In this document: in pieces, positions 35,668-44,840 of the stretch | How the letters are laid out: every line of letters begins with the position of its first letter | How positions within the stretch are numbered: the stretch's first letter is position 1 | Assembly: GCF_030817215.1 (NCBI RefSeq) | Contig: NZ_JAUSZA010000001.1 | Coordinates: forward strand, 822,501-886,500 | From: Paenibacillus sp. V4I3 | Lineage (GTDB): Bacteria > Bacillota > Bacilli > Paenibacillales > NBRC-103111 | Direction: 5' to 3' | Length of the DNA: 64,000 nucleotides | The notes under the pieces: generated by a model | What the model was told of the DNA's origin: nothing | The model's input: only the letters and a program-made list of their open reading frames with translations | Database searches by the model: none | Made by a program: the position numbers and the translations under genes

Positions 35668-35838
35668 AAAAGCTTTTAAATCGGCTTTCAGAACCGAGAA
35701 GGTTGAACGAAAATGGGAGTAGGAGGAACGGAGTGTAGCAAGCTACATGAGTACCGGACTACCCCATTTTCGTTCAAGATTCGATGCCGAGTAAGCTTCC
35801 AGTAATACATCGTTATCAAAGTCGGCTTTAAAAGCCTC
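35668..35838. repeat. 170-base near-palindrome between ftsX and the M23 gene
   Basis: Outer arms around 35668-35690 and 35813-35838 are imperfectly complementary. The core arms TTGAACGAAAATGGG (35703-35717) plus GTAG and CTAC plus CCCATTTTCGTTCAA (35763-35777) form a 19-bp stem with one bulge. Inside is a GTGTAGC-AA-GCTACAT hairpin. No reading frame is evident. It could be a mobile palindromic repeat, or an RNA structure adjusting expression of the M23 gene relative to ftsEX. Confidence 0.8.
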
Positions 35839-35839
35839 C

Positions 35840-36757
35840 TTAAACCCTGAGGAATTTGCGTACGGAGATTAGGGACCCCCAGATGCCTATTACCATCCCA
35901 ATACCTAACAACAAAGCCGTCATCGTAGGAGCAATCTCCCCGAAAGGTGTTAATTCAACCATAAGCAGATTCAAGTTCAGTGAACTCGTGTTAAGCAGCT
36001 TCCAGTACCCACCAAGAATAATAGCTGTCGGGATAACAGAGCCGATGAATCCGAGTAGAGCACCTTCTATAAAGAACGGCCAACGAATAAAGGAATTCGT
36101 CGCACCCACCAGTTTCATAATTGATATTTCTTTGCGTCTGGCCAAAATCGTAATTTTGATCGTATTCGCGATCAGGAACACGGCGGTAAATGAAAGTAAA
36201 ATAACGATACCAATACCGACCCAACGAACAATTTGTGTCACCTTAAATAGGGCTTCAACTGTACCTTTGCCATAATTCACCTTGTAGATAGGCTTTGGAT
36301 CTTTGCCGATATTGAGCGCGCTGATTTGATCAGCAACGACTGCCACATTGTGTGGGTCATCGACTTCGATGGTGAACGCATCGTTTAACGGGTTATTTTC
36401 CCCTTCAAATCCATCTAACAAAGCTTTACCGCTCTCACCAAGCTTTTGCCTTAAATAAACAAGCCCCTCTTCTTTCGAAACAAACTTGATGGTTTTTACC
36501 TCATGAATAGCTTGAATTTGAGATTCGAGCGCATTAATTTGACCCTGTGAAGTGTTAACCTCCAGATACACATTAATCTCAACCTGTTTCTCAATCTGAC
36601 CTGCAATATCATTCACATTAAGTGTAATAAGGACGAAAATGCCTAAAATAAATAACGAAATAGCAATCGAACTAATCGACGCGAACGTCATCCAACCATT
36701 CCGAACGACATTCTTCGTACCTTCTCGCAAATGACGCGAAACCGTACTAATCTTCAT
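35840..36757 (-). CDS. ftsX: Cell division protein FtsX
   Basis: A 305-residue ABC-type permease-like protein with four transmembrane helices, a large extracellular loop after helix 1 (about 50-170), and the FtsX family core (ARRKEISIMKLVGATNSFIRWPFFIEG). It transmits ATP-driven movements of FtsE to a peptidoglycan hydrolase outside. Its ATG overlaps the end of ftsE by 11 bases, behind a GGGGGAA site. The hydrolase gene lies just downstream after a structured repeat. Confidence 0.95.
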   Translation of the reverse strand: MKISTVSRHLREGTKNVVRNGWMTFASISSIAISLFILGIFVLITLNVNDIAGQIEKQVEINVYLEVNTSQGQINALESQIQAIHEVKTIKFVSKEEGLVYLRQKLGESGKALLDGFEGENNPLNDAFTIEVDDPHNVAVVADQISALNIGKDPKPIYKVNYGKGTVEALFKVTQIVRWVGIGIVILLSFTAVFLIANTIKITILARRKEISIMKLVGATNSFIRWPFFIEGALLGFIGSVIPTAIILGGYWKLLNTSSLNLNLLMVELTPFGEIAPTMTALLLGIGMVIGIWGSLISVRKFLRV

Positions 36758-37433
36758 AGCCGTATTCCCCCCGTACCTGGTCACGAGCAATGAGTCCATG
36801 CTCAATCGCAATAACTCGTTTACGCATCGTATTTACGATTTCCTTGTTATGCGTAGCCATGACTATGGTGGTTCCCCGGAAGTTAATTTCCTCCATCAAT
36901 TTCATGATTCCCCAGGAGGTCTCAGGGTCGAGATTTCCTGTCGGTTCATCGGCGATAATGACAGCTGGGTTGTTAATTATTGCCCGGGCAATCGCTACCC
37001 GCTGCTGCTCGCCTCCAGAAAGCTGAGAGGGCAGCGAATTCGCTTTATCCTTCAACTTAACAAGCTCGAGCACTTCCATTGTGCGTTTCTTAATCTGCTT
37101 CTTAGGTGCCTCGATAACTTCCATAGCGAAAGCCACATTTTCAAAAATATTAAGCTTGGGAAGCAGTCGATAATCCTGGAAAATAACACCAATATTACGA
37201 CGCACGTAAGGAATCTTACGCTGTTTCAGCTTTTCCAAATTAAAACCGTTCACGAAGATTTGCCCCTTGGTCGGCCTTTCTTCTCTATACATCAACTTCA
37301 TAAATGTAGATTTACCTGCGCCGGAAGGTCCAACAACATAGACGAACTCGTTGCTGTCCACTTTTACATTAATTCCTCGCAATGCATGAGTGCCGTTGGA
37401 GTACGTTTTCCATACGTCCTGCATTTCGATCAC
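36747..37433 (-). CDS. ftsE: Cell division ATP-binding protein FtsE
   Basis: A 228-residue ABC ATPase partner of FtsX. Walker [11 protein letters not shown]-loop [10 protein letters not shown], signature LSGGEQQR, Walker [14 protein letters not shown]-loop MATHN. I chose the GTG at 37433 ([11 protein letters not shown]...), which follows AGGAT and gives the exact family length. The frame is open for another 46 codons upstream, but those codons read through a hairpin repeat array and match no FtsE. Confidence 0.95.
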   Translation of the reverse strand: MIEMQDVWKTYSNGTHALRGINVKVDSNEFVYVVGPSGAGKSTFMKLMYREERPTKGQIFVNGFNLEKLKQRKIPYVRRNIGVIFQDYRLLPKLNIFENVAFAMEVIEAPKKQIKKRTMEVLELVKLKDKANSLPSQLSGGEQQRVAIARAIINNPAVIIADEPTGNLDPETSWGIMKLMEEINFRGTTIVMATHNKEIVNTMRKRVIAIEHGLIARDQVRGEYGYED

Positions 37434-37453
37434 AATATCACATCCTAATATAT

Positions 37454-37586
37454 GGATCTTTGCGTAGCAAAGTCTCTCTGCTGTGGGATCTTTGCGTAGC
37501 AAAGTCTCTCTGCTGTGGGATCTTTGAGCTTGCTCAAAGTCTTTCTGCTGCGGGATCTTTGAACTGAGCACAAAGTCTCTCTGCTG
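37454..37586. repeat. Four tandem CTTTG-hairpin repeats upstream of ftsE
   Basis: Four units starting at 37454, 37486, 37518 and 37553, each reading GGATCTTTG-loop-CAAAGTCTYTCTGCTG. The stems vary together: CTTTGC/GCAAAG (twice), CTTTGAGC/GCTCAAAG, and CTTTG/CAAAG. A single relative lies at 42460-42493. The rest of the 37434-37788 gap holds no gene. Which strand is functional is unknown; on the minus strand they would lie in the ftsE leader. Confidence 0.85.
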
Positions 37587-37788
37587 TTATAGATAGCTTT
37601 TATCCATTCGACACAAAAGCTGAAATTCCTTCTAAAATAGCTTTGAAATTCCTGTAGATTACCGTCATTATATCATTATTTGTACACATTTAAGCCGAAT
37701 AAGGATTTAGTAATAAATTGGTTGAAAGGAAGATACATATAGATAGTACAGGCCCGTAACTCATTCGTATGTAAAGGAGCCGCTGTAC

Positions 37789-39231
37789 ATGTCACGCCAA
37801 ATTAGAAAAGTTATCTTCTATACGTCTATCGTCGTAGGCATGCTAAGTGCGTTTAGCATAGCTCTATATGTCTATGGTTCTCAGCCTACATTCCCTGCAG
37901 ATTTCACGGTTGCTGGCTGGCGGGTTGGAGGAATGCCTTATGATAAATTTCAACAAGAATACGAACAGCGCCTTCAGCTGCTCTCATCCTATCCCGTTCA
38001 ATTGCAATCTTCCCGTTCGAATATTCCCAATAAACAACTTGCGCTTGGACAACTAGGTGTTCAGTATCAAAAGGAAACCCTAGCTCGTTCACTTGAGCAG
38101 CTATTTGGAGTCTCTCCGATAGAGCGTATAAAAGCTCGCTGGACCCTACGTCACGCGGATATACCGCTCGAGGTCACTGTCAATCAAGCTCAGCTAAACA
38201 CCGTTATAAAAGAAGCTTGGAAGGACCTTTATAGCCTTCAGCCGGTCGCCGCAAAACGAATCGTTACCAATGAAGATTTACTAGCTTTCGAGCCCGAACG
38301 CAAAGTGCTGAGAATTGATACGGCCCATTTGCTTGAACACTTGAAAGAAATTGCCCCATCCATTGGCTATATTCACAATGCCGCTCCTATCACACTGTCC
38401 TTGCCTTTATACGAGCAGGGCCCCGCGGTAACGATGGAAACATTGAAGCGTCAGGGCATCGATCGCAAAATCTCGGAATTTACGACCTCATTCCCCCCAT
38501 CAGGTGAAGGGAGAATTCACAATATTCGCTCCACAGCCGCTTCTATTCAGGATTATTTAATGGCGCCGGGAGAGACGTTTGACTATAGCAAGATTATTGA
38601 ACAAACCGAAGCCAAATTCGGCTATAAGGAAGCACCAGTCATCCTAAACGGCAAGCTCGTGCCAGGCATTGGGGGCGGCATTTGCCAAGTTTCTACAACG
38701 CTTTACAATGCCGTCTTGCGGAGTGGTCTAGACATTGTTGAACGGCGCAATCATTCACTTCCTGTTAGCTATGTTACACTCGGCCAAGATGCAACTTTCG
38801 CCAGCGGCTATATTAATTTCAAATTCCGAAATAACACAGATGCCTATCTGTTGATACGAACCATAACAACAGAACAAGCCGTCACTGTGAAGCTTTTCGG
38901 TCATATGTCGCCTTCCATTACCTATGACATCAATTCCAACATTGTAGAAACAATTCAACCACCGGTTAAATACTTGCAAAATCCCAGCCTGAAACCTGGC
39001 GTTACACGCCCTATCAGCACTGGCAAGGTTGGCTACAAGGTAGAGACGTATCGGATCAAAAGAGAAAATGGTACGATCGTCAGTAAAGAATTAATCTCCA
39101 AGGATCAGTATTCTCCAGTGCCTACTATCATCGCCGCCAACCGCGATGACATCAAGTCGGACGAAATGAATCCCTCCACGCCAGAGCAGCCCATCCTTGA
39201 AGATGGCGTGAAAGGACCGGTTAACCGGTAA
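37789..39231 (+). CDS. VanW family protein
   Basis: A 480-residue membrane-anchored protein with one N-terminal helix, a PG_binding_4-like region (about 80-200) and a VanW domain (about 240-370) with APGETFDYS, GGGICQVSTTLYNAVLRSGLDIVERRNHS and the FRNNTDAYLLIR strand. The short C-terminal extension (TGKVGYKVETYRIKRENGTIVSKELIS) is of the G5 type that usually follows VanW domains. The family is linked to the cell wall and occurs in vancomycin resistance operons; its reaction is unknown. AAAGGAG precedes the ATG. It stands alone, with a small terminator after it. Confidence 0.88.
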   Translation: MSRQIRKVIFYTSIVVGMLSAFSIALYVYGSQPTFPADFTVAGWRVGGMPYDKFQQEYEQRLQLLSSYPVQLQSSRSNIPNKQLALGQLGVQYQKETLARSLEQLFGVSPIERIKARWTLRHADIPLEVTVNQAQLNTVIKEAWKDLYSLQPVAAKRIVTNEDLLAFEPERKVLRIDTAHLLEHLKEIAPSIGYIHNAAPITLSLPLYEQGPAVTMETLKRQGIDRKISEFTTSFPPSGEGRIHNIRSTAASIQDYLMAPGETFDYSKIIEQTEAKFGYKEAPVILNGKLVPGIGGGICQVSTTLYNAVLRSGLDIVERRNHSLPVSYVTLGQDATFASGYINFKFRNNTDAYLLIRTITTEQAVTVKLFGHMSPSITYDINSNIVETIQPPVKYLQNPSLKPGVTRPISTGKVGYKVETYRIKRENGTIVSKELISKDQYSPVPTIIAANRDDIKSDEMNPSTPEQPILEDGVKGPVNR

Positions 39232-39234
39232 TAT

Positions 39235-39253
39235 AGAGGCTTCTGCCTCTTTT
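39235..39253 (+). terminator. Weak terminator after the VanW gene
   Basis: AGAGGC-TTCT-GCCTCT followed by TTTT, directly after the stop codon. Confidence 0.55.
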
Positions 39254-39266
39254 GCGAATAGGAAAG

Positions 39267-39299
39267 GTCATGTGACTGTAGTTACTAGGTCATTATGAC
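39267..39299. promoter_or_regulatory. Twin palindromes upstream of the DUF1700/DUF4097 operon
   Basis: GTCATGTGAC (39267-39276) and GTCATTATGAC (39289-39299) are similar dyads about 22 bases apart (two helical turns). A TATGAT -10-like element lies at 39310-39315. They could be operator sites for a regulator encoded elsewhere. Confidence 0.4.
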
Positions 39300-39349
39300 T
39301 TTTTTCTATTATGATAGGAATATGAAATAGCACACAAGGAGGCTAGGCG

Positions 39350-40060
39350 ATGAGCAAAATCGATTATTTCAAAGAATTAAACTATCGACTGCGTGGACTT
39401 CCCGAGAAGGAGCGCCAAAATATATTGTCTGTTTATGAAGAATTGTTTCAGAAAGCAATTGAAAACGGCAAGCAAGAGGATGATGTAGCCCAGTCTCTCG
39501 GCTATCCGCGAGTTCCAAACTGGGACGCTCAGAAGGAGACACCTAGTAAGGAGCAGGAGCCTTCGAAAGGCACGTTTGGCGATCGGGTAGAGAAATCTTT
39601 TTCCAAAACCGAACCGACAGCGACGACTACACAAACTTCAGAAACTGGAGCCTATACACCCTATCCACCTTACACGCATCCAAAGGGCGCCAATCCTTAT
39701 ATGAATCCCAATCCATACTATCCTGCTAAACAGGAGTCGAGTATTAAGGCTATTATCGTAAGTATTATGCTTGGATTTTTTAACCTTATATTCGTCGTTG
39801 GTCCTTGGTTCGGTATTCTCGCAACATTAATTGCGCTATTTGTTTCGGGCTTCGCGCTCATCATCTCGCCAATTGTCGGCATTCTCGGCAGCTATATGGG
39901 AACGGTCGGCAGCGATATGCGTTTCATTGGATTCGCTATGCTTGCTTGTTTCGGCTTGGGCATAATATTGACGACGCTAAGCTCATGGTTGTTCAAAGTA
40001 TTTTTCAAACTCAGCTGGATGTACATCCAATTTAATGCCAAATTGATTAAGGGGGCTTAA
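39350..40060 (+). CDS. DUF1700 family membrane protein
   Basis: A 236-residue protein. The N-terminal helical HAAS-type domain (YFKELNYRLRGLPEKERQNILSVYEE) is typical of DUF1700. A Pro/Thr/Tyr-rich cytoplasmic linker (about 62-130) and four hydrophobic helices follow. Such proteins usually pair with PadR regulators and DUF4097 proteins in envelope-stress-like modules; no PadR gene is visible here. AAGGAGG precedes the ATG. The DUF4097 gene starts 3 bases after its stop. Confidence 0.85.
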   Translation: MSKIDYFKELNYRLRGLPEKERQNILSVYEELFQKAIENGKQEDDVAQSLGYPRVPNWDAQKETPSKEQEPSKGTFGDRVEKSFSKTEPTATTTQTSETGAYTPYPPYTHPKGANPYMNPNPYYPAKQESSIKAIIVSIMLGFFNLIFVVGPWFGILATLIALFVSGFALIISPIVGILGSYMGTVGSDMRFIGFAMLACFGLGIILTTLSSWLFKVFFKLSWMYIQFNAKLIKGA

Positions 40061-40063
40061 GCT

Positions 40064-40951
40064 ATGAAACGTGGAGTCAAATTTTTCTTACTGCTCGGCT
40101 TTGCCTGCCTTGGGGTCGGTCTTATTGGAGCAGCTGTTTCTTTCAAAGCGTTGGATTTGAATGCAGGTATCACGAATATTGATATCGAAAAGAAGATTCC
40201 AGCAGCCAATATTGATACATTAATCATTCAAAATGACATCTCCGGGGTAACCTTTATCCCTAGTAATTCCGACGAAATTAAAGTGCATCTCGTAGGAACA
40301 CTTGGAGAGCTTACTGCTAAAAACTGCACCATTGAGGCGGCAACTGAAGGAAGTAATGTATGGCGAGTTGACGTATGTACGCAGAAGAAACCACAAATTA
40401 ATTTCAGTTTCGATTTGACTGAATTGAAAGCCTTGATCAATAACCAAAGTTTCCGATTACGTACAGAAGTAACACTTCCAGAAAAAATGTACAAAGCTAT
40501 CACGGTTTCTTCGGATACAGGGGGCATCAACTTCAAGGAAGTAAAAGCCGACAAGCTTACAGTCAGCACCGACACAGGCGGTATTTCCATTGAGCGTTAT
40601 GAAGGGAAGCAGCTAAACCTTCAAACAGATACGGGTCGTATCAACGTAGAGGACGGGCAAGGCGATGTAAAGATGAAAACAGACACAGGCGGCATCACGG
40701 CTAAACTGCATGATATCGGAGATTCCGTATCGCTTGAATCCGACACAGGCACGATTCGTCTTCAGCTCGATCCTGCCCCAAAAAGCGCAAGTTTCGATCT
40801 GAGAACCGACACGGGCAGTGTCAATCTGGAAGTACCTGGTTTAAATGTACAACGGACCGATCATCATTCCGCTAAGGGCACCATCGGTGATGGCAGCAAA
40901 AGAGTGACGGTACGAGCAGATACAGGGTTTATCTCGGTTACCGGCAGATGA
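40064..40951 (+). CDS. DUF4097 family beta-helical protein
   Basis: A 295-residue protein with one N-terminal membrane helix and an extracytoplasmic domain. Seven [ST]xDTG turns (SSDTGGI, STDTGGI, QTDTGRI, KTDTGGI, ESDTGTI, RTDTGSV, RADTGFI), spaced about 17-30 residues, mark a right-handed beta-helix as in DUF4097/LiaG-type proteins. Two cysteines in the first half could form a disulfide. It is co-transcribed with the DUF1700 gene and followed by a bidirectional terminator. Confidence 0.88.
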   Translation: MKRGVKFFLLLGFACLGVGLIGAAVSFKALDLNAGITNIDIEKKIPAANIDTLIIQNDISGVTFIPSNSDEIKVHLVGTLGELTAKNCTIEAATEGSNVWRVDVCTQKKPQINFSFDLTELKALINNQSFRLRTEVTLPEKMYKAITVSSDTGGINFKEVKADKLTVSTDTGGISIERYEGKQLNLQTDTGRINVEDGQGDVKMKTDTGGITAKLHDIGDSVSLESDTGTIRLQLDPAPKSASFDLRTDTGSVNLEVPGLNVQRTDHHSAKGTIGDGSKRVTVRADTGFISVTGR

Positions 40952-40952
40952 G

Positions 40953-40998
40953 AAAAAGCCTTCAAGACCATCAGATTTGGTGGTTTTGAAGGCTTTTT
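40953..40998. terminator. Bidirectional terminator between DUF4097 and argH
   Basis: AAAAAGCCTTCAA (40953-40965) pairs with TTGAAGGCTTTTT, with further internal pairing. It lies between convergent genes and would end the arginine operon. Confidence 0.9.
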
Positions 40999-41007
40999 GC
41001 TATTCGT

Positions 41008-42423
41008 TTACTTGCTTTTTTCTAAAAATACTTGCAACCACTCGTTCGACTGCGCCAGTACTTGCTCGGCGCGAGCAATCGCCTCTGTCACTTGATTGCT
41101 GGCCGTTCCGCCGTAGACATTACGCGCGTTAACCACTTGCTCCGGCTGTAGGACCTGATAAATATCGGACTCGAAAAGCGTAGAGAACGTTTTGAACTCT
41201 TCGATGCTCATATCGAGTAGGTATTTGTTGTTTTGGATGCAGTACAGAACTGTTTTGCCAATCACTTCATGCGCCTGACGGAAAGGCAATCCTTTGTTCA
41301 CAAGGTAATCGGCGATATCCGTTGCGTTCGAGAAATCTTGGTTCACAGCTTGTCTCATGCGGTCCGTGTTTACTTTCATCGTAGCGACCATAGGAGCGAA
41401 TAATTGAAGCGCGCCCTGAAGTGTACGAACTGTATCGAACATGCCTTCTTTATCTTCCTGCATGTCCTTGTTGTAAGCCAGCGGCAGCGACTTGAGCACG
41501 GTCATCAGACCGAACAAGTTGCCATAGACGCGGCCCGTTTTGCCGCGGACAAGCTCAGCCACGTCCGGGTTCTTCTTCTGCGGCATGATCGAGCTGCCGG
41601 TGCAGAAAGCATCATCGAGTTCGATGAACGCGAACTCAGTCGAAGACCAGAGCACCATTTCCTCGCTGAAGCGAGAAAGGTGCATCATGATCATGGACGC
41701 GTTAGAGAGGAACTCCAGGATGAAATCGCGGTCGCTGACCGCATCCAGGGAGTTCTCGTACACGCGTCCGAACCCGAGCTGCTCCGCCACGAAATGGCGG
41801 TCGATCGGGAACGTCGTGCCGGCGAGCGCGCCAGCGCCGAGCGGCAGCATGTCTACGCGCTTGTAGCTGTCCTGCAAGCGCTCAAGGTCACGCTGGAACA
41901 TGCTGACGTAGGCCATCATGTGATGCGCGAACAGAATCGGCTGCGCACGCTGCAGATGCGTATATCCCGGGATAATCGTATCCAGATTATCCTTCGCTTT
42001 CTCAAGCAAAGCCTCTTGCAGCTTGATTAGCAGGCCTACGAACTCAACCACCCGCTTGCGCAGGTAAAGGTGCATGTCCGTTGCTACTTGATCGTTACGG
42101 CTGCGGCCAGTATGAAGCTTGCCGCCGACAGGGCCGATCAAGTCGATCAAGGTTTTCTCGATATTCATATGAATATCTTCATTCTGAATCGTGTACTCCA
42201 GCTCGCCACGGCGAATCATACCTTGAACAGCCAACAATCCATCCTTGATTTTCTCGACATCATCCGCAGGAAGAATGCCGCACTTGCCAAGCATCGTCAC
42301 ATGCGCTAGGCTGCCTTCGATATCTTCCTCCGCAAGCTCTTTATCAAATGTAATCGATGCGGTATATTCTTCGACCAATTGGTCGGTTTTCTTCGTAAAT
42401 CGTCCACCCCAAAGCTTAGACAC
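41008..42423 (-). CDS. argH: Argininosuccinate lyase
   Basis: The last enzyme of arginine synthesis, cleaving argininosuccinate to arginine and fumarate; 471 residues. The fumarase/lyase signature [11 protein letters not shown] is present, with the conserved TGRSRNDQV and HLQRAQP segments. I chose the GTG at 42423, giving the standard VSKLWGGRF start, behind AGAGGAG. Last gene of the arg operon, after a 149-base spacer with a hairpin repeat. Confidence 0.97.
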   Translation of the reverse strand: MSKLWGGRFTKKTDQLVEEYTASITFDKELAEEDIEGSLAHVTMLGKCGILPADDVEKIKDGLLAVQGMIRRGELEYTIQNEDIHMNIEKTLIDLIGPVGGKLHTGRSRNDQVATDMHLYLRKRVVEFVGLLIKLQEALLEKAKDNLDTIIPGYTHLQRAQPILFAHHMMAYVSMFQRDLERLQDSYKRVDMLPLGAGALAGTTFPIDRHFVAEQLGFGRVYENSLDAVSDRDFILEFLSNASMIMMHLSRFSEEMVLWSSTEFAFIELDDAFCTGSSIMPQKKNPDVAELVRGKTGRVYGNLFGLMTVLKSLPLAYNKDMQEDKEGMFDTVRTLQGALQLFAPMVATMKVNTDRMRQAVNQDFSNATDIADYLVNKGLPFRQAHEVIGKTVLYCIQNNKYLLDMSIEEFKTFSTLFESDIYQVLQPEQVVNARNVYGGTASNQVTEAIARAEQVLAQSNEWLQVFLEKSK

Positions 42424-42450
42424 CGTGCATGGCTCCTCTCGTATTAACAC

Positions 42451-42493
42451 CTAATATAGGGATCTTTGAGCGGCGCTCAAAGTCTCTCTGCTG
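42451..42493. repeat. Single CTTTG-hairpin repeat between argG and argH
   Basis: CCTAATATAGGGATCTTTGA begins the copy; the stem is CTTTGAGCG/CGCTCAAAG around one base, followed by TCTCTCTGCTG. The sequence before it (CCTAATATA) also precedes the first unit at 37.45 kb, so the element is longer than the hairpin. A second hairpin GGCTTTCC-ACGAAG-GGAAAGCC is at 42529-42550. Confidence 0.8.
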
Positions 42494-42572
42494 GACAGAC
42501 TTATGGACAGCCTTATTGACAACCCAAAGGCTTTCCACGAAGGGAAAGCCAGCGGACCGTGCTGCTATATAA

Positions 42573-43811
42573 TTACTTCTTTGCGTTTTGTTCTACGCCA
42601 GAAGATACTTTCAGACGAAGTGCGTTCAAGCGGATGAATCCTGTTGCATCGCCTTGGTCGTATGCTTTCGTCGGATCTGCTTCCATTGTAGCAATCTCCG
42701 GATTGTATAAGGATACTGGACTTTTCACACCAGCGCCCATGACGTTGCCTTTGTACAATTTCAAGCGCACTGTACCTGTTACGTTCTTTTGGCTTTCTCC
42801 CACAAGCGCTTGAATCGCCAAACGCTCAGGTGCGAACCAGAAGCCGTTGTAGACTAATGTCGCATATTTCGTAATGAGGGAATCACGAAGGTGCATGACA
42901 TCGCGGTCCATCGTGAGGGATTCCATTTTGCGGTGAGCTGTGAAAAGAATCGTACCGCCCGGAGTCTCATACACGCCGCGGCTCTTCATGCCGACGAAAC
43001 GGTTCTCGACCATATCGACACGGCCAATACCGTGCTTGCCGCCAATTTCATTCAAGGTTTCCATGACTTGCAGAGGGGACAACTTCTTGCCATTGATGGC
43101 TACGCAGTCACCTTTGTCGAACTCAAGCTCGATGTACTCTGCTTGATCCGGTGCATCTTCTGGAGCTACGCTCAGGACGTACATGCCTTTGTTCTCGTCA
43201 GATGCAGCATCGAACCAAGGATCTTCCAGCATGCCGCTCTCGAAAGAGATGTGCAGCAAGTTACGATCCGTCGAATACGGCTTCGCCGCCGATGCAGTAA
43301 CCGGAATGCCGTGTTTCTCGGCATATGCGATCATCTCTGCGCGACCAGGGAACTCCTCGCGGAACTGCTCAAGACGCCAAGGCGCGATCACGGACAGCTC
43401 AGGCGCCAACGCCGCTGCTGTCAGCTCAAAGCGCACTTGGTCATTCCCTTTGCCGGTTGCTCCGTGAGCAATCGCCGTTGCGCCTTCAGCGCGAGCGATT
43501 TCGACCATGCGCTTCGCGATCAACGGACGAGCGATCGAAGTGCCGAGCAGGTATTGCCCTTCATACAGAGCACCCGCTTGGAACATCGGGTTGATGAAAT
43601 CCTTCGCGAACTCTTCGCGCAGGTCGTCGATGTAGATCTTGGATGCGCCGGTTTGGAGCGCTTTTTCCTCCAGACCGTCCAGCTCATCCTTTTGCCCGAT
43701 ATCCGCTGTGAAAGCAATAATTTCCGCGTCGTAAGTCTCCTTAAGCCATTTGAGGATAACCGATGTATCCAATCCGCCGGAATAGGCGAGAACGATTTTT
43801 TCCTTAGCCAT
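42573..43811 (-). CDS. argG: Argininosuccinate synthase
   Basis: ATP-dependent condensation of citrulline and aspartate; 412 residues. The PP-loop motif AYSGGLDTS (residues 9-17) and the conserved [15 protein letters not shown] segment are intact. The ATG has a GGAGAGA site. It follows argF by 39 bases and precedes argH. Confidence 0.97.
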   Translation of the reverse strand: MAKEKIVLAYSGGLDTSVILKWLKETYDAEIIAFTADIGQKDELDGLEEKALQTGASKIYIDDLREEFAKDFINPMFQAGALYEGQYLLGTSIARPLIAKRMVEIARAEGATAIAHGATGKGNDQVRFELTAAALAPELSVIAPWRLEQFREEFPGRAEMIAYAEKHGIPVTASAAKPYSTDRNLLHISFESGMLEDPWFDAASDENKGMYVLSVAPEDAPDQAEYIELEFDKGDCVAINGKKLSPLQVMETLNEIGGKHGIGRVDMVENRFVGMKSRGVYETPGGTILFTAHRKMESLTMDRDVMHLRDSLITKYATLVYNGFWFAPERLAIQALVGESQKNVTGTVRLKLYKGNVMGAGVKSPVSLYNPEIATMEADPTKAYDQGDATGFIRLNALRLKVSSGVEQNAKK

Positions 43812-43850
43812 GTCTACTAATCTCTCCGTTTCTATGTCTGCTACGAATTA

Positions 43851-44810
43851 TTATATCATTGTCGCGGCCATAATAGCCTTTTGCGCATGAAGACGATTCT
43901 CTGCTTGGTCAAAAATAATGGAATTCGGGCCGTCAATAACGCCCTCGCTCACTTCTTCCCCGCGGTGTGCAGGCAAGCAGTGCATGAACAAGTAATCTGA
44001 TTTGGCATGCTTCACAAGCGCCTCGTTGATTTGGAAGTTCTTAAAAGCAATCTCCCGCTCCTGCTGCTCCGCCTCAAAGCCCATGCTGGCCCAAACATCT
44101 GTATAGACGACGTCCGCATTTTCAATCGCTTCGCGTGGATCGCGAGTAAGGAGAACACTGCCTCCGGTCTGCGCTGCGTTCTCTTTAGAAATCTGAATGA
44201 CTTCTTTGTCGGGATCGTAGCCTTCCGGCGATGCAATCGCGAAATTCATCCCTAATTTACTTGCACCCATCATGAGGGAATGCACCATATTGTTGCCATC
44301 TCCGATGTAGGCGACTTTGAGACCTTTCAAACGGCCTTTTTTCTCCAAAACCGTCTGATAATCAGCCATAACCTGACAAGGGTGGGCATAATCCGTCAAT
44401 CCATTAATGACCGGTACCGTTGATCCACGTGCAAGGTCAATCACTTTGCGGTGTTCGTACGTGCGAATCATGATGCCATCCAGGTAACGGGACAGTGTTT
44501 GCGCAGTATCCCAAACGGTTTCACCGCGTCCAAGCTGCAAATCATTTTTGCTGAGGAAAAGAGCCTGACCCCCTAGTTGGTACATTCCTACTTCAAAGGA
44601 AACACGCGTACGCGTCGAGGATTTCTCAAAAATCATTCCAAGCGTCTTACCAGCCAACACAGCATGCGGCTCTCTAGCTTTTTGTTTACGTTTAAGCTCA
44701 ATCGCATAGTGAATCAAATATTCAATTTCTTCTGATGTATAATCAACTAAAGCAAGAAAATCCTTGCCCTTCAACTGGGCAGCCAGTTCTTCCTTTACAG
44801 CCATATTCAT
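43851..44810 (-). CDS. argF: Ornithine carbamoyltransferase
   Basis: Transfers carbamoyl phosphate to ornithine, giving citrulline; 319 residues. Carbamoyl phosphate-binding STRTR, the DYAHPCQ segment and ornithine-binding HCLPAHRG are present. The ATG at 44810 follows AGAGAGG by 9 bases; a TTG at 44819 is in frame. No carA/carB genes are visible, so carbamoyl phosphate comes from elsewhere. Confidence 0.96.
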   Translation of the reverse strand: MNMAVKEELAAQLKGKDFLALVDYTSEEIEYLIHYAIELKRKQKAREPHAVLAGKTLGMIFEKSSTRTRVSFEVGMYQLGGQALFLSKNDLQLGRGETVWDTAQTLSRYLDGIMIRTYEHRKVIDLARGSTVPVINGLTDYAHPCQVMADYQTVLEKKGRLKGLKVAYIGDGNNMVHSLMMGASKLGMNFAIASPEGYDPDKEVIQISKENAAQTGGSVLLTRDPREAIENADVVYTDVWASMGFEAEQQEREIAFKNFQINEALVKHAKSDYLFMHCLPAHRGEEVSEGVIDGPNSIIFDQAENRLHAQKAIMAATMI

Positions 44811-44840
44811 GTTATCCAACCTCTCTAAACGGAACTTTTA

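Noticed and set aside
37434..37571. 46-codon N-terminal extension of FtsE
   Set aside because: It reads through the hairpin repeat array, has no ribosome site and no FtsE counterpart; the GTG at 37433 gives the family length.
37454..37586. Possible CRISPR array
   Set aside because: Four hairpin units abut without unique spacers, and no cas genes are nearby.
42424..42572. Terminator or attenuator between argG and argH
   Set aside because: The GGCTTTCC hairpin lacks a T-tract on the minus strand, so termination is not supported.
41404..43820. Long plus-strand frames opposite argH and argG
   Set aside because: They mirror codon structure of the sense genes and show no domain or ribosome site.
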